From positions 3,906,001 to 3,970,000 of the forward strand of contig OY751485.1 of NCBI GenBank assembly GCA_963565915.1: a stretch of 64,000 nucleotides of DNA, read 5' to 3'. Made by a program: the position numbers and the translations under genes. The DNA comes from Entoloma clypeatum (taxonomy: Eukaryota; Basidiomycota; Agaricomycetes; Agaricales; Entolomataceae). The notes under the pieces were generated by a model. It was given only the letters and a program-made list of their open reading frames with translations, ran no database searches and was not told where the DNA came from. Shown piece after piece: positions 44,204-55,968 of this stretch. Within the stretch, counting starts at the first letter, position 1; every line of letters begins with the position of its first letter.

Positions 44204-45180
44204 CTACTCTCGCTGTTTCTTGTTAGATATCCCCTCTGTCTCCTCGTTCCACTCCAATTCAGATTCCTCTTCTGCTTCCTCCATCTGCTTCTGCTTCTTT
44301 GTTTCTGCTTTTTCTTTTTCTTCCTCTTCTTCTACCTCCTTTGCCAACTCCTCCAATACCCTATCATATTCCTCCGCATCCTTGTCCTCGTCGGATCCCT
44401 CCTCTGAAGCCTCCAAATCCTCCCTCCCTGCGATAACCATCAGAAGCTTCTTAATGTCCTGCAGTTCCTTCAACTCCACCTTTATCAACCGCATCTCCCT
44501 TATCATGCACCTAAGCCCTTTCACCACCTCCGTGCCTATGACCATCTCTGGCAGACCAAACCCCTCCGGCATGACCTCTGCTTTCTCTGACGCTGCGGCC
44601 ATCCACGATCCCTCTGTGGTCCCCTCTCCCTTGGATGATCCTGCCTTCACGTTCTTTGTTGCATCACCTGCCACCTTAGCCTTTCCAACCCTCACCGCCT
44701 TGGTCATCCTCCGCTTCACCTCCGACTCCGCTTCCACTCCCGTTCTGCAGCTCCGTTTAAAATGCTTGCACCGCCAGCACAATGAAGCATTGTCATTCTT
44801 AAGGAACAAGTTAATAACGAAGCGTATAAAGAAATAGAGAGAACTTACTCTGATGGCCAAAAACACAAGTCCCCCGCTTTCAAGCAGGAGGTGCAATCCT
44901 CTTTTCCCTGCTTGTAACTCGCAGGCATATCCTTGAACACTCCCTGCAGCCTGACTTTCTTCACCTCCGCATCCGCCGTATCTGCATCTGCACCCGTAAC
45001 CGGCTCCTTCGCCTTCGCTTTCTCTGCCTTTCTCTCTGCTTGTTTCCGCTCTTTCGCCGCCCTTTTTGCCTCCGTGTGCTCCTCTGCCTCCTGCAGCTTC
45101 CTCTCCAACTCCTCGGTGACCTTCTTCTGGCGCTCTCTTTCAGCATGGAGAGCGGTGAGGGGTGAGTTCTCAGCGGACAT
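44204..45180 (-). pseudogene. Antisense Zn2Cys6-like gene of gypsy B copy 2
   Basis: Same position and layout as 35039-36057. Exon 1 (45180 to about 44848) and exon 2 (44797-44204) are both open, with CTSCLKAGDLCFWPSE and NDNASLCWRCKHFKRSCRTG conserved. The donor is GTAAGT, but the acceptor base equivalent to the AG of copy 1 has changed (TTTAGG to TTAAGA); the next AG is one base later and would shift the frame. So the gene is probably broken by this single change, although no stop has accumulated within either exon. The acidic C-terminus is retained. Confidence 0.65.
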
Positions 45181-45311
45181 AGCGGATATGCGACGGGATA
45201 GATGTTGTGATTAGGTGACAAGAGAGAAGAATCATGCGCAAAGCTTTTCAACCAATGGTCACGTGGATTACCTCATCTGGGCCTCAGGGTTCGGCCCTAA
45301 GAGGGAAATAC

Positions 45312-45823
45312 TGTTATAACCATATGATTCATATCTGACTTATCTGACAACTCCAACAATTTATCCGATCCGACATCCACTCCGACAACATTCTATTTAT
45401 ATTTGATTATACTTCTACTACGTAACATCTCAACCATACTTACAAGTAGACATATGTTGTTCACTTTTCATTTGCTACTCTCCATACTCTGAATGTTCCA
45501 ATGGTCAACTCTGATATCTGCACATCACTTATAGTAATGCTGATCATTCTAGTGTACTATAAATACACCTCATTCACATCCATCTCTACTTGCCTTTGAG
45601 CATTCTCTCCGTCACCTCTGCTCATCTGCTCATCTGCTCATCCGACCGACATCCATCAATCCGAAATCGAGGACCACGTCAAAGAGTGGGGCACAATGGG
45701 GCGCAACGCACAAGTTGAAGCCAGGTCCTTTCTGCCAATGTTGTACTTATCGCATCCACTCCTCCGCTACTCCGCTCCGACTTGTCCGATATTTTCCGAC
45801 ATTGAGAAAAACGCTATGTGACA
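45312..45823 (+). repeat. 3' LTR of gypsy B copy 2
   Basis: 512 bp, TGTTATAACC...GCTATGTGACA. It lacks about 45 bp present in the other LTRs (after ACTATAAATA at about 45561) and has many CG to TG/CA changes. Confidence 0.88.
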
Positions 45824-46267
45824 GGGGCCCCAGAATCATATACACCCTCTTTGAACAGCGCACTATGGAATCAACCTCTTCTTCATCTGGTGTCGAGGCG
45901 TGCTCCTTCCATTGACACTTTGATTGCTTTCGTGATGTGATCTCATTTGGGCTGGGTGATGGTGGGGACTGGTTCAATGGTGACCCTCCTTCACCATGTG
46001 TCTCTTCTTGAGCTTCTATCAGGTGTCAACAATGAACATTGTTCAATATATAGATGCATAGCATACCATCACCCCTATTATCATCTGACAGTGGAGATGA
46101 CTATCTTGTTGGATTAGTAATATGCCACAGAACTCATATTGGGGTGCATGCCATATTTGCAAGTTGCCTGAATTGGTTAGCTCAGGTTGAGCATTTGTCA
46201 GGTTGATACTGCAGTGGTTGTACTATTGTTGAGTGAGATGGAGTACTATCCAAGTTGAATTCCACAA

Positions 46268-46340
46268 GACCTGGTGACACAGTTGGTTAGAGCACTTGGT
46301 ATATATCCAGGAGGTCCTGGGTTCAAACCCCAGTCTGGTC
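46268..46340 (+). tRNA. tRNA-like sequence, probably a tRNA-derived SINE head or pseudogene
   Basis: 73 nt that fold as a cloverleaf: a weak acceptor stem (GACC...GGTC), D-arm region ACACAGTTGGTTAGAGC, anticodon stem CTTGG/CCAGG with loop TATATAT, and a perfect T-arm CTGGG-TTCAAAC-CCCAG. B box GGTTCAAACCC is good; the A box has two mismatches. Position 33 is A instead of T and D-stem pairs are broken, so a working tRNA is unlikely. No CCA or poly-T terminator follows directly. Confidence 0.45.
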
Positions 46341-47837
46341 GCATCTTTTAACATATCTAGATGAGGTTATGCCGTCATCCACAGCTCTTCCCTTTCCTTT
46401 GTCACCTCCAGATGTGTCTGTTGATTATGCAATCCATTGAACACTGTTTGTTTGAGAGTAGATAAGCTATAACACACTGGGTGCTTGGCTTGATGACTGA
46501 CCCTCTGCAACCTCTGATGGCAACAACGACCCGATTGTCACAAGATCTACAGTTTATATTATATTACAGGAAATTAACGGTCAATAAATGAGACTCTTTC
46601 AGGTTGCCTGTCATGTTCTTGCCGCTCACGCTGAATATGATTACCCCCCTGTGTAATTCCCGGCAAGATGGGGCATTATCTGTGTAGAATATTAATCAAT
46701 CAAAAGGGGTCTGTCCATACCTAGAATGAACCATTGAAGCTCGTTACATGGTGCTCCATTCAGAAAAGGCAAGCTGAGTTTCAATATTTCAATTGTTTCT
46801 GCAAGGAGATCAATATTTGTATCTTGACTTGCCTTCCAAATCAATATTCAGAGTAGGCGCTTGGCTATGTGCAGACTTTCTGGCTTGTCAAAACCTAGTC
46901 CTTACCAAATCTGCATATCAGAATACATTATACCCACCATAAAGATTGTTAAGAGAATACAACTATGAACTGTGAAAAGTGTATTCAGTGGAAAGGGCCT
47001 TGTGTCTATTTGAGATGTCATCACAGGAGAAGAACAATAGGGGAACAGGAGAGTGTAAGCAAAAGTGGATAGCAAAGTTCTGGGAGATTGGGCCTAGAAT
47101 CATTCCACACACTTTGTACATCTGCACGGGATTTGAGGTCTCCTGACACTGCTTTTTTATACATCATTGAATTTGTCATTTAGGGTACGGTAGTTTAAAT
47201 TTTAAATTTTAATAATTTGCGCACCTTTTGCATAATGGGTCAGCTAGTTAATAGGAATTCAAACATCTTGCCACCGATGTGTCATGCAATGCCTCAGACA
47301 GATGAGTCATTGATTTGTATTGTTTGTCTACAACATCTGATTTATTTATTCATCACATGCTCAATGACAGCCTGCCCTCAAATACTCTGAGACTCTGAGT
47401 TGGCAGGCAGAGTTCAAATACAAACAATCCACAGTTTCTATATCATTGTGAATGGAACCACAGACAAGGGGCCCTTTGCATCACAGATACAAAATAACCG
47501 CTTTATAATACTATTGAATTACTGTATAGCATGGATTCACAACTAATTGTCCAAAGGGGAAACAAAGTAGACATACAATACAGCGTACATGTATAATGTC
47601 CTCCCGACATGATCCAATAATGCCAGGTCGCTGAGCCTTCCAAAAAGAGGCGCAGAATTGAGATACAGACACCAAATTGAGATAATGAGGTGTTTATTGA
47701 TAATCAGCAGAGATTTAATCCAATACATTTTCTGGATATTGAGGCTGCTGTGGACCTGATACCAACAAAGACAAAGGCTGGAAAAGTGGAGACTATGAAA
47801 ACAGGGAAGGTAAATAATTTGGACAGGCGTAGAAGAC

Positions 47838-48080
47838 ATGGACACCAAGATTATTCTTGACAGGACAACTATATTGAAGGTTCCTGAACAATATGTTTCC
47901 ATCGTTCATCCCACAGTAGTCAGACAATTTGTGGTACCATTTGAGGGGAATATCACAGGAACAATATACAAAGTAACTTCTGTCAATGGAGAATGCTTTG
48001 ATGTCAAACCCCCAAATGCTGGGCATTGGGTATCAAAAATCGAATTTACAACAGAATCTCTCGCTGCAATATTGCCTTGA
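47838..48080 (+). CDS. Unrecognised 80-aa frame
   Basis: ATG 47838 to TGA 48080, with MDTKIILDRTTILKVPEQYV and VVRQFVVPFEGNITGTIYKV. The mix of hydrophobic and polar residues looks protein-like, but there is no recognisable domain and no sign of linked exons. It may be part of a decayed gene. Confidence 0.2.
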   Translation: MDTKIILDRTTILKVPEQYVSIVHPTVVRQFVVPFEGNITGTIYKVTSVNGECFDVKPPNAGHWVSKIEFTTESLAAILP

Positions 48081-49692
48081 TTATATAGATAGTATTATTA
48101 TACATGCCTTGCAACCAGCCCAACACACAAATATACCTAGCAATGCAGAAACACAACAAAATAGCAGAAACTGCTACAAACACAATACATAATTTTAACA
48201 GTATATATTTATTGTGGACTTTTTCTCAAATAAAAGTACTGATCTATGAGGAATATATCAACTTCAGAAGGCAGAATGTAATATTTTGTATGAAATATGC
48301 CAGTGATGTTGATTATATGTATAGATATGGATGTGTCCTAATGGTGGTTGGACGGATGCTTTGGGATACCCTGAGGCACCTTGGACTGACTGATGGTGCA
48401 CATGCAACAATGAAATTTCAATCTTACATGTCATCACAGGCAACCTGCCCTACATATTTGCCACGCACTACCAGATTGATCTGAGTTTCAAAAAGTTCAA
48501 CTTGTTTCTAATCTTAGAAAATTCAGTTAACAGCAGCGCAACAGTTTCTTTAAATAATATAGTCAGCCAGCAGAATAAAGAAATAAAAAAAACAAGTATG
48601 ACATTGCGTATGAGTTCGAGCACAAAATGATAAGCTGACCACCTGTATACTAGTTTTGAATATGATAGAAGGATGCATGTCGACAAACCCAGCCCCTGAA
48701 TTCAACATTCCCAATGGAATTTTCATATATCATGAAGTCAGGGATGCACACTTTCCTTACATTTATCAAGTGAAGGACCACCCTCTTGTTGACTGCACCA
48801 AATGGGAAACCCAATCAACTGGACACATTTTGGTTTTTGTTGTCGACACATCCCTGGAGGCCATGCAAAAAACTTTAGATTTTGAGAATGAGCTTGTCAT
48901 TCCGATGGGATCCGATGAGTATATTCAGAGCCTGGGTAAGTTGGTTATATGGTATTCATTCATCATATAACAAGTGCTAACATTACCATACCTTAGAATT
49001 CTTTGAACTATTTGACAATGACATTGTTTTTGCTCACAATTTGCATGGACAGAGAATTGACAGCATGCTCGACCCTTATAATAATATTGTACAGGCATTC
49101 ATTGCTAACAGGTGAGATGATACATCTCGTTATAAAATTGGACTACTGACTAATGCCACCATTCTTTCTCAGTGAAACACTAGTCTTCCCAGATATCATA
49201 AAGATGATGGATGATATTCAAGATGACATACTAGGTCCAAAAGACAAAAGAGGTCCAGATAAACCTGTCAAGATAGATGGTATGTGGCAAGGGGGTGTTC
49301 AATTTGAAAGATGTAACAATGTTACTGGCATAAAAAATATGTGTTGCTATACAATTGCTCAGTCATTCCAATTCTCTAAAAATCTCATATCTCCAGTCGG
49401 TGCAGCAAAGGTGAGAGAGGATGAACTGAATGATAACCATATCCTATGTAGAAAGATTGCACTTGTAAGTGTATTGACACATACTGTTGTGTTCAAATTG
49501 ACAAATATATATATATAAAGGCAACAACAACAATCAGCATAGCTTCACTCTGAAAATATTCTCCCAAAGAGACTATTGAACGGCTGGAGATGCAAGCAGA
49601 CATCACAAATATGATTCAGATAGGATGCTCAGATAATTGTGCATATCCTATCATCCAGTCAAACATTGCTCATCCCATTGCACACAATGAAT

Positions 49693-49715
49693 CCCAGTGA
49701 AAATCAACTCGAGGT
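49693..49715 (+). repeat. Left terminal inverted repeat
   Basis: 23 bp, exact reverse complement of 55946-55968, directly adjoining the 7-bp target duplication. Homology between the two ends stops abruptly after GAGGT. Confidence 0.9.
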
Positions 49716-50038
49716 ACCATGAGTCAGAACGAGAAACTCTGATAAAATGATGTTTTCAAGCAGGGCCAACTGCACAATTGAATTAGAGTGGATTCTATCG
49801 ATTTTCAGGGCGCGGTTGCACCTGCTTGTGTCGTGTTCAGCTTGGTTTGCACATCGCTTAAATGTGTCAAACGTGTCAAACACGTCAAGCATGTGTTGCT
49901 CAGGTAGATTATTGTACATTAATCGCTGGAATTCAATGGAAATCGTGAGTTGTATTCACTATGTAGACTCATGCCATTTGGAATTCTTGCAACAATTCCA
50001 CATCATGAAATGCCTAAAGATCCAGTCGGAAAATCCAA

Positions 50039-51570
50039 AACCACATGCAAGACCAAGAGAACGTACTCGTGCGCGTGTACCGAGGACTGCAATGGGTGTC
50101 TTTGGGAAATCTCAAGATACTTATACCAGAAACACACCATATACAAGGAAAGGGACAATCTTCAGCCTGGGTCTGTCATGTTTAACGATGCTCCCTTCCC
50201 CTCTCAGCCCAAGGCTATGACAATGCAAACTCTGTAAGTACTTTATCATGGGAATCAATGCACAGAATGATTGACACAGAGAGGTGCTCACATTCAGTGT
50301 TTACTACATCTTCTACATTGTCTAACCATGAAGCACCCACATTGGAAGTACAAGACATCTCTTGCCCTCTCCTCCATCAGGCAAGCGCAACCAGCATTCC
50401 TAGTATTGACTGGAATAACATGTCAAATGATCCCAGTTCCCAGCCTGGCTCGTGCGGGAGTATGGCAAATTTCAGCTCTTCTCATGATGGGAACAGTTCG
50501 GCTGTGGCATTCAAGCAGATCATTCCCTCAAACAGCAGACCTGGATCATTGCTAAGTGAATACTCTGACGCTGCCAACCCCAGTTGCTTAGATGATGAAT
50601 CTCCCAATACCAATGAATCTCCTGCACCGGATCTTGATAGCATGTTTGAAAACACTCACCTGGAAGATCTTCGTATCGCCACACAATTCATTTGGGCACT
50701 CCAGTCAGCATCACACAATGACATCTATAGTGCAATTGATAAGAAATCCCTTCACTGCCTATAAAATCCCCTGACTGAGCCCTTCAATGCGAGTAATGAC
50801 CCTGACCTACGGCTAGAACTTGATATGTATGTTCCTGGTTAGCATGAAATCACAAGGCGACATCTGGATGACAAGATCCCATCATATGATCAAATGAAGC
50901 GAAACATCACAAAAAAACTCAGGTCACCTGTCATCATATGACAACTTCTTTTACGGCAGTGACTATCTTGAGAATGTCAAGAATGGAACGATCAGCGACG
51001 ATGACATTGTTTTGATGTTTTCCATTGACGGCGCTCAGCTCTATGCCTTCAAAGCATTGGATTGTTGGATTTATATTTGGATCATCATGGACTTCTCACC
51101 CGATTCACGTTACAAGAAGGCACAGGTTCTGCCTGGGGGTTTTATTCCTGGTCTGAATAAACCCAAAGTTGTAGACTCCTACACATTCCTGGGTCTTCAT
51201 TCTATCACCCTTTCTGACATGTCTGCAATGTTGATCAGTTCATTTTGGATCACTCAATGCGATTTGGAGAGGTGTTATACTATTTCCATTATAAATGTGG
51301 TGAAACCGTTCACACTTTTGCAATGGTATCGTCTATTCCGAACCCCACCAGGGTCTTCTAGTGAAGTCACATAGTACTTTCATCTCATGCAAGAACAGTT
51401 CATTGTGGGTCATGGATTTTTCTTGCATACTTTTGGTCATGGCTATGGTACCTCACAGACTCCTGGACACTGGTGGTGATAACTGTTTCTTTGTTGTGGA
51501 GAAACCAGGCTTGGATGCGGCAGATCTAGGTGGTGCAGGCGAGGATATCACTGATAGCTCCACTGAGTAG
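50039..51570 (+). pseudogene. Plavaka-like (CACTA-related) transposase, decayed
   Basis: A C-x3-C-type zinc motif CACTEDCNG...ISRYLYQKH (about 50070-50130) starts the protein, then after a probable intron a Ser/Pro-rich linker, PDLDSMFENTHLEDLRIATQ and SASHNDIYSAIDKKSL (about 50620-50755), NDPDLRLELDMYV, RRHLDDKIPSYDQMKRNITK (about 50850-50915), FFYGSDYLENVKNGTISDDD, IVLMFSIDGAQLYAFKALDC, WIYIWIIMDFSPDSRYKK and VLPGGFIPGLNKPKVVDSYT (to 51190). The segment normally lying between QMKRNIT and YGSDYL is missing, and the C-terminal half is unreadable or absent. Stops at 50762 and 50840 confirm decay. Confidence 0.7.
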
Positions 51571-51797
51571 AACCACATGTCACATTAGATAAGCCAATTC
51601 AACGAAGTTTGCCACTTCCCCCTTTGCCCCACCCCAAATGTTATTGATTAACAGCTTGCAGTATAGCGTGGTACCCGTCAGCTTATGACCCAGAGGCCAT
51701 CTGCCATCCCACAGTCTTCAGCTACAACTCTCCTTTCTCAAGCGACGACGATTCCTTTGTATATGATTCGTCGCAACAGCTCCCATTCGGCCCCAAG

Positions 51798-54043
51798 ATG
51801 AACAAAAATCAATCCACTGTTCCAAGCAAAAACGCATCCACTGCTCAAAGCAACTACGAAGATTCTATTAAGGCTGCTAAAGCCCGGAAAGGTCATCCAC
51901 CCATTCTGCCTGCAGTTAACTACTCTGCCTTCACTCAACCTGACCGCTTCCAACCGTATATCAACGCTGAATTTCCACAAATTACTCCCACCACCCTCTC
52001 TGCTTTTATGCCTCAATATTCCGCCAATAGTCAGACGTCTCAATGGCCCAAAGCCCTTAGGCAGCACACATTGATGAAAAGTATATGCAGAGCCTCTTCG
52101 ATGATCTCAAAGAAGACAATTCCATCAAATCATTTGATTGGGTTACCAAGTGCCTCTTCCCTGATAGCATACTTCCAGTCCCATACAATGAGGATCTCGT
52201 CTGTCAAAGCCCACATTGGAATTCAACACAAGAAAAATTCCAAGTTCTGCTCCCCACCACTTCCAACTTGGCGGAAGCCGCTATCACACGCTGGTTCCAG
52301 GATGTGAGCGATGCCGTCGGTGCTGTCCACAAGGTCGTAATCTCTCCCATTGTCCCTTTCATGGGCGCTTTTGCCGCCACCTCTGTCCAGAACAAGCTAC
52401 CCCATGAGGTTCACTCCAGATATGCAAACCACTCCTTCAACTCACACTTCCATGCTCTTGGACCCTCTGGAGGCTCCCAGCTTAATAAACCCAACATCAC
52501 TCTAATCGAGACCAAGCTGAAGGATCAGCTAACACGTGAAGTTCGTCTCAGATGGTCACATGTCCAGGCTATCATTGAGGTCAATGCCTCCCAGTTGAGA
52601 ATGACGCTTATCAAGACACTCGTTCAGAAGGTGGCTCGCCGCATATTTGAAACAGAGATAAAAATAAAACAGTCAAATTCTTCTTTGTCCTTGTCGACTG
52701 AAGTAGCGCTAACTTCACCATTTCTGTCAAGGTCAACTCATACTTCACTCTCACATTGGGCCACATACTATTCGCATTTTCCTTCGCGTCTGCGCAAACT
52801 ATTGGGCGGGATCCCACAATGGTCCTAGATGCTTTAACCTACCAGGTGACTACCATCCATGTCGTCAATGCCGAAAATAAGAGCGACAACAAGTTTCTTG
52901 TCATCAAAGAAATTCATTGCCCCATTAATCTATACAGTTGCAGTACATGAGTCTTCATTGTCAAGGGGAAACAAGACCAGAAGTATTACATCCTCAAGGA
53001 TTCCTGGATTCTTGCATCCCACCCTGTATCCGACTCAACCAACTCACCCTTATTCGCAATATTCTCACATCTGATGATGGCGACAGCACCAAGTTTCAGC
53101 ATATATCTCCGAAGCTCCATGTAGGACAGGACGTCATGGTGCTATCCGCTGCAAGTCACCTGCCAGGGTGCATAGGCACATAGTCACAGGTCCCTTTGGA
53201 GATCCTATTACTTCCTTCCGTTCTCAGAAAGAATTCGTCAAGGTTAACCTTGATATCATCGAATGTGAGTTCTCTTTACCCCCTCCCCATTCACAACTGA
53301 CTGATCCTTTTTGCTAGTTCTTGAATTTCTAAATTTGAAATGTAACCTCGTCCACGGTGATATCTTGATAAATAACATTGTCATTAATTGTATCTTTCCT
53401 CTTGTTGCCTCTCCTAATGACCTGCCTTCCCCTCAAGAGGGGACCCTTGACGACATTCCCATGTATGGGTGCACTATTGACTATGATTATGCCCGAAGCA
53501 AAGATCTACCCTCCGTCCATACATTGGTAAGTTAAGGCATATTCTTATATAATATAATGTGGATAGCTCATATCTCCACAGTGCACCCAATCTTATATGT
53601 CATTAGCGGTGTTGTGGAAGAAAGGCCCAGGCTTCATACACACACCAGGTCATGACCTTGAATCACTCCTCTTTACAATGCTTGCCATCTGCCACTTCAC
53701 AGATGGTCCTGGTGGCCGACTCCGCATACCTATCCATGATGAACCCAAGATTCCTGCTTGCTCTTGGTTCAAGGATCTCTCTCCGGAAGACCTTGCCAGG
53801 GCCAAAGCTATTCATCTCATGAGCTTTGATAGGGATATCACCGAGCACTTGCCTGTGTATTGGGAACCCCTTGTGCCATATCTCAAGCAACTTGTCCAGA
53901 CCTCCTTCAGCCTCCCCTTCCATAGTGAACTGAACAGAGCCACTCATGCATCCTACAAGGGCATACTTCAACAGGCTCTGGACAATTTACCGGATGAGGC
54001 ATGCAGCGTCTATGCTTGTGTTCCTCTACACAAGCGTTCTTGA
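51798..54043 (+). pseudogene. FunK1-type fungal protein kinase, decayed cargo
   Basis: FunK1 kinases are a large, mostly uncharacterised fungal-specific family. N-terminal part MNKNQSTVPSKNASTAQSNY...; a frameshift near 52070; then SLFDDLKEDNSIKSFDWVTK, KPNITLIETKLKDQLTREVR and LRWSHVQAIIEVNASQ. Further frames give KQDQKYYILKDSWILASHPV (about 52975), FGDPITSFRSQKEFVKV, NLVHGDILINNIVIN (catalytic loop, HGD for HRD), CTIDYDYA (for the DFD/DFG metal-binding motif), and the C-lobe GHDLESLLFTMLAICHFTDG to 54043. Frames change at least four times; some changes may be introns (for example 53262-53318 and 53526-53580, both GT-AG), others are true damage. The altered HRD suggests weak or no activity even before decay. 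Confidence 0.72.
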
Positions 54044-54249
54044 GACCATTGCGATGATGAGAGGCCTCCTGCCAAGGCTCGGTGAGGAAACTTAAATCAC
54101 ATTTGGGTGTAGGAGGATCTGTTGTTTCTGATGCTTTTGTTTTCGGTTGTGGTGGAGGTTTTTTTTCATTCCTTGTATATCTTGAAGCCAAGTATGAAGC
54201 ATTATGGTATGTATATTCCCTGCAACTGTGTTTATTTCTTGTCTGTTGA

Positions 54250-55560
54250 TTGATATGCAGGCAGACATACAATGTCCTCATTTCTCGTGTTCCAATGACT
54301 TCGCAAGAACTAGTCAGGTTACTTCAAGATGACTACCCTCAAATATCATACTGGTATCAAGACGATTGGTTGACCATGTTATCAGAGGGACGTATCCTCA
54401 ATATCGACTCCCACAACCCAAACACAGAAGAATTCAATGACAACAAGGATGACCATGATAGCAGAAGAGCGCCGTCACCAGCTCCGACAGGCCAACATGG
54501 CAGGGGCCATGTGTCACAAGGTATCAATGTAATAATGTTGTACATTCAAGACGAGGGTGGCACTGCTATTGATGGTCACTGAGCGACAGAGATCCGCCAC
54601 TTCGCTAGGTTGATATGGGTCGGATTTGCTTTGGATGATAAGGTTTTTCTCACTTGAGGAGATTCTGATGCCACAAGCTGCAAGACCTACTACCATGACA
54701 TGGTGGAATGTTTTGAGGAACTATGATTTTGCAAGCTCAACTGGAAGGCTGAGCAAATCGCAACTGACTGTTATCCAGGATGGTGGGGCACATGGTTAAA
54801 GAGGCAGCAGAAGGAGGAGAAGAAAAACAAGAAGGCGAAGGCGAAGACTGGATCAAAATGCATGCCTGAAGCACAGTTAACATCCAATAACTCCCAGAAG
54901 AAGCTCAGAACAATTGAAGAAGTTCTCCTGCCATCGTCATCCTCCCTGAACATGCCATCACATATTCCTGTGGTCCCGCCAACTCTTGCAGACAATGCCG
55001 TAATGCAGTCCTGTTTGATCGCAATGTTTATATTCCGATATATTGTGTGTAACTCTAGCCTGTGCCCAGTATCAACATTGTCCCAGGAACACCTGCCCAG
55101 CTGGCACAGGCCTCGGTAAGTCCACCACTGTTAGTACAGTCCAGGAGCCAATCTCAACTATTTTTACCAGGCCTGCAGCTCCCTCAACCCTATTCACGCC
55201 CAGAGTATAATTTTTTCATATGTCCCCCCATTTCTGTTTGAAATGCATACTCTAAATGGTATTTGTTTAGATTAACAATCCTCTTGCATCCAGTGGCAGC
55301 TTGGCCCCTTTCACATTCCAGCTGCTTACAGGCAACACTGCTGTTGGTCTTCCGCAAACCCCTCAAGATTCCGCTGTGGTTGCGCCGGATGGCTTTGTAA
55401 CACCTGCTCTTGTTCTCCCTCTGAGATCATCAACGGGGCCATGTGCTCAGCCCGTTCCTGCTCCTCCACTATGCCACAGTGAGCTCCCCAATTATGACTC
55501 TTCTTGTTGGATTAACATTTGCCCAGGAATCTCTGTGCAATAGATTGGATCAAGACCAAT
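54250..55560 (+). pseudogene. Unrecognised gene remnant in the element
   Basis: Pieces in different frames: QTYNVLISRVPMTSQELVRL (54260) ; an acidic linker; CKLNWKAEQIATDCYPGWWG and TWLKRQQKEEKKNKKAKAKT (about 54735-54850); a Ser/Pro-rich tract; and DWIKTNPKGTTDEFAAYYDS (about 55545-55605). I do not recognise the family. It may be the end of the element's own coding region or another captured gene. The last about 340 bp before the right terminal repeat hold nothing recognisable. Confidence 0.35.
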
Positions 55561-55945
55561 CCGAAAGGTACCACAGATGAGTTTGCAGCTTACTATGATA
55601 GTCTCTCTCAAGAAGAGATTAAGGTTGGTGTGACTCATACAGTGTGAGAATGAATTGCTCATATGATGATGCATAGACATGGAAGGCACTTTCTCAATCT
55701 TTGAGTTCAAAGACGCCAACAGAATCTGAATGAGGGTACTATATGATTGAATTTGCATTTATTATATAATCCATGTTGATTACCTATAATTCTTTCCAAA
55801 TAGATAGAATTGCTGTGTCTCTTAAATCGATTTCAGATAAATTGTGTGTATGTCAGCACAGGGCATTCCAAATGTGGTGATTAATATTGAATTCCCTTGG
55901 TGAGAAACTGCCATCAATTTGCCAGAATTGGAGGGACCTTGGCTA

Positions 55946-55968
55946 ACCTCGAGTTGATTTTCACTGGG
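55946..55968 (-). repeat. Right terminal inverted repeat
   Basis: Exact complement of the left repeat, ending TTTTCACTGGG, and followed by AATGAAT. Confidence 0.9.

Larger units (their letters stand above)
39090..45823 (+). mobile_element. Ty3/gypsy element, family B, copy 2
   Basis: 6.7 kb: 5' LTR 39090-39623, gag 39675-40966, pol to 44159, opposite-strand gene 45180-44204, 3' LTR 45312-45823. Gag carries a frameshift and a stop; pol has lost about 457 bp of RT and has several stops. The 5' half is CpG-rich and fresh, the 3' part and 3' LTR are decayed, the mirror image of copy 1. No target duplication (AACTG versus GGGGC). Confidence 0.92.
45824..48655. other. Long spacer with no clear protein gene
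   Basis: About 2.8 kb, AT-rich, without recognisable coding content apart from the low-confidence frame at 47838 and the tRNA-like sequence at 46268. It includes a TTTAAATTTTAAATTTTAAT palindromic run at about 47194. It could contain upstream exons of the dioxygenase gene that starts by 48656, but I cannot place any. Confidence 0.5.
49693..55968. mobile_element. 6.3-kb inverted-repeat element with transposase and kinase remnants
   Basis: Perfect 23-bp terminal inverted repeats (49693-49715 and 55946-55968; sequence starts CCCAGTGAAAATCAACTC). The flanks carry a perfect 7-bp direct repeat, AATGAAT (49686-49692 and 55969-55975). Removing the element and one repeat restores the dioxygenase frame (PIAHNE then YQDTLL). 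Inside are a Plavaka-like transposase remnant, a FunK1 kinase remnant and an unrecognised gene remnant, all plus strand. Superfamily is unclear: the transposase looks CACTA-related, but the ends are not CACTA and the duplication is longer than the 2-3 bp usual there. Confidence 0.85.

Noticed and set aside
46268..46340. Functional tRNA-Ile(UAU)
   Set aside because: Position 33 is not T, D-stem pairs are broken and the acceptor stem is mismatched.
49693..55968. Assignment of the element to CACTA on the basis of its transposase remnant
   Set aside because: The ends start CCCAGTG and the duplication is 7 bp; both differ from CACTA elements, so the superfamily is left open.
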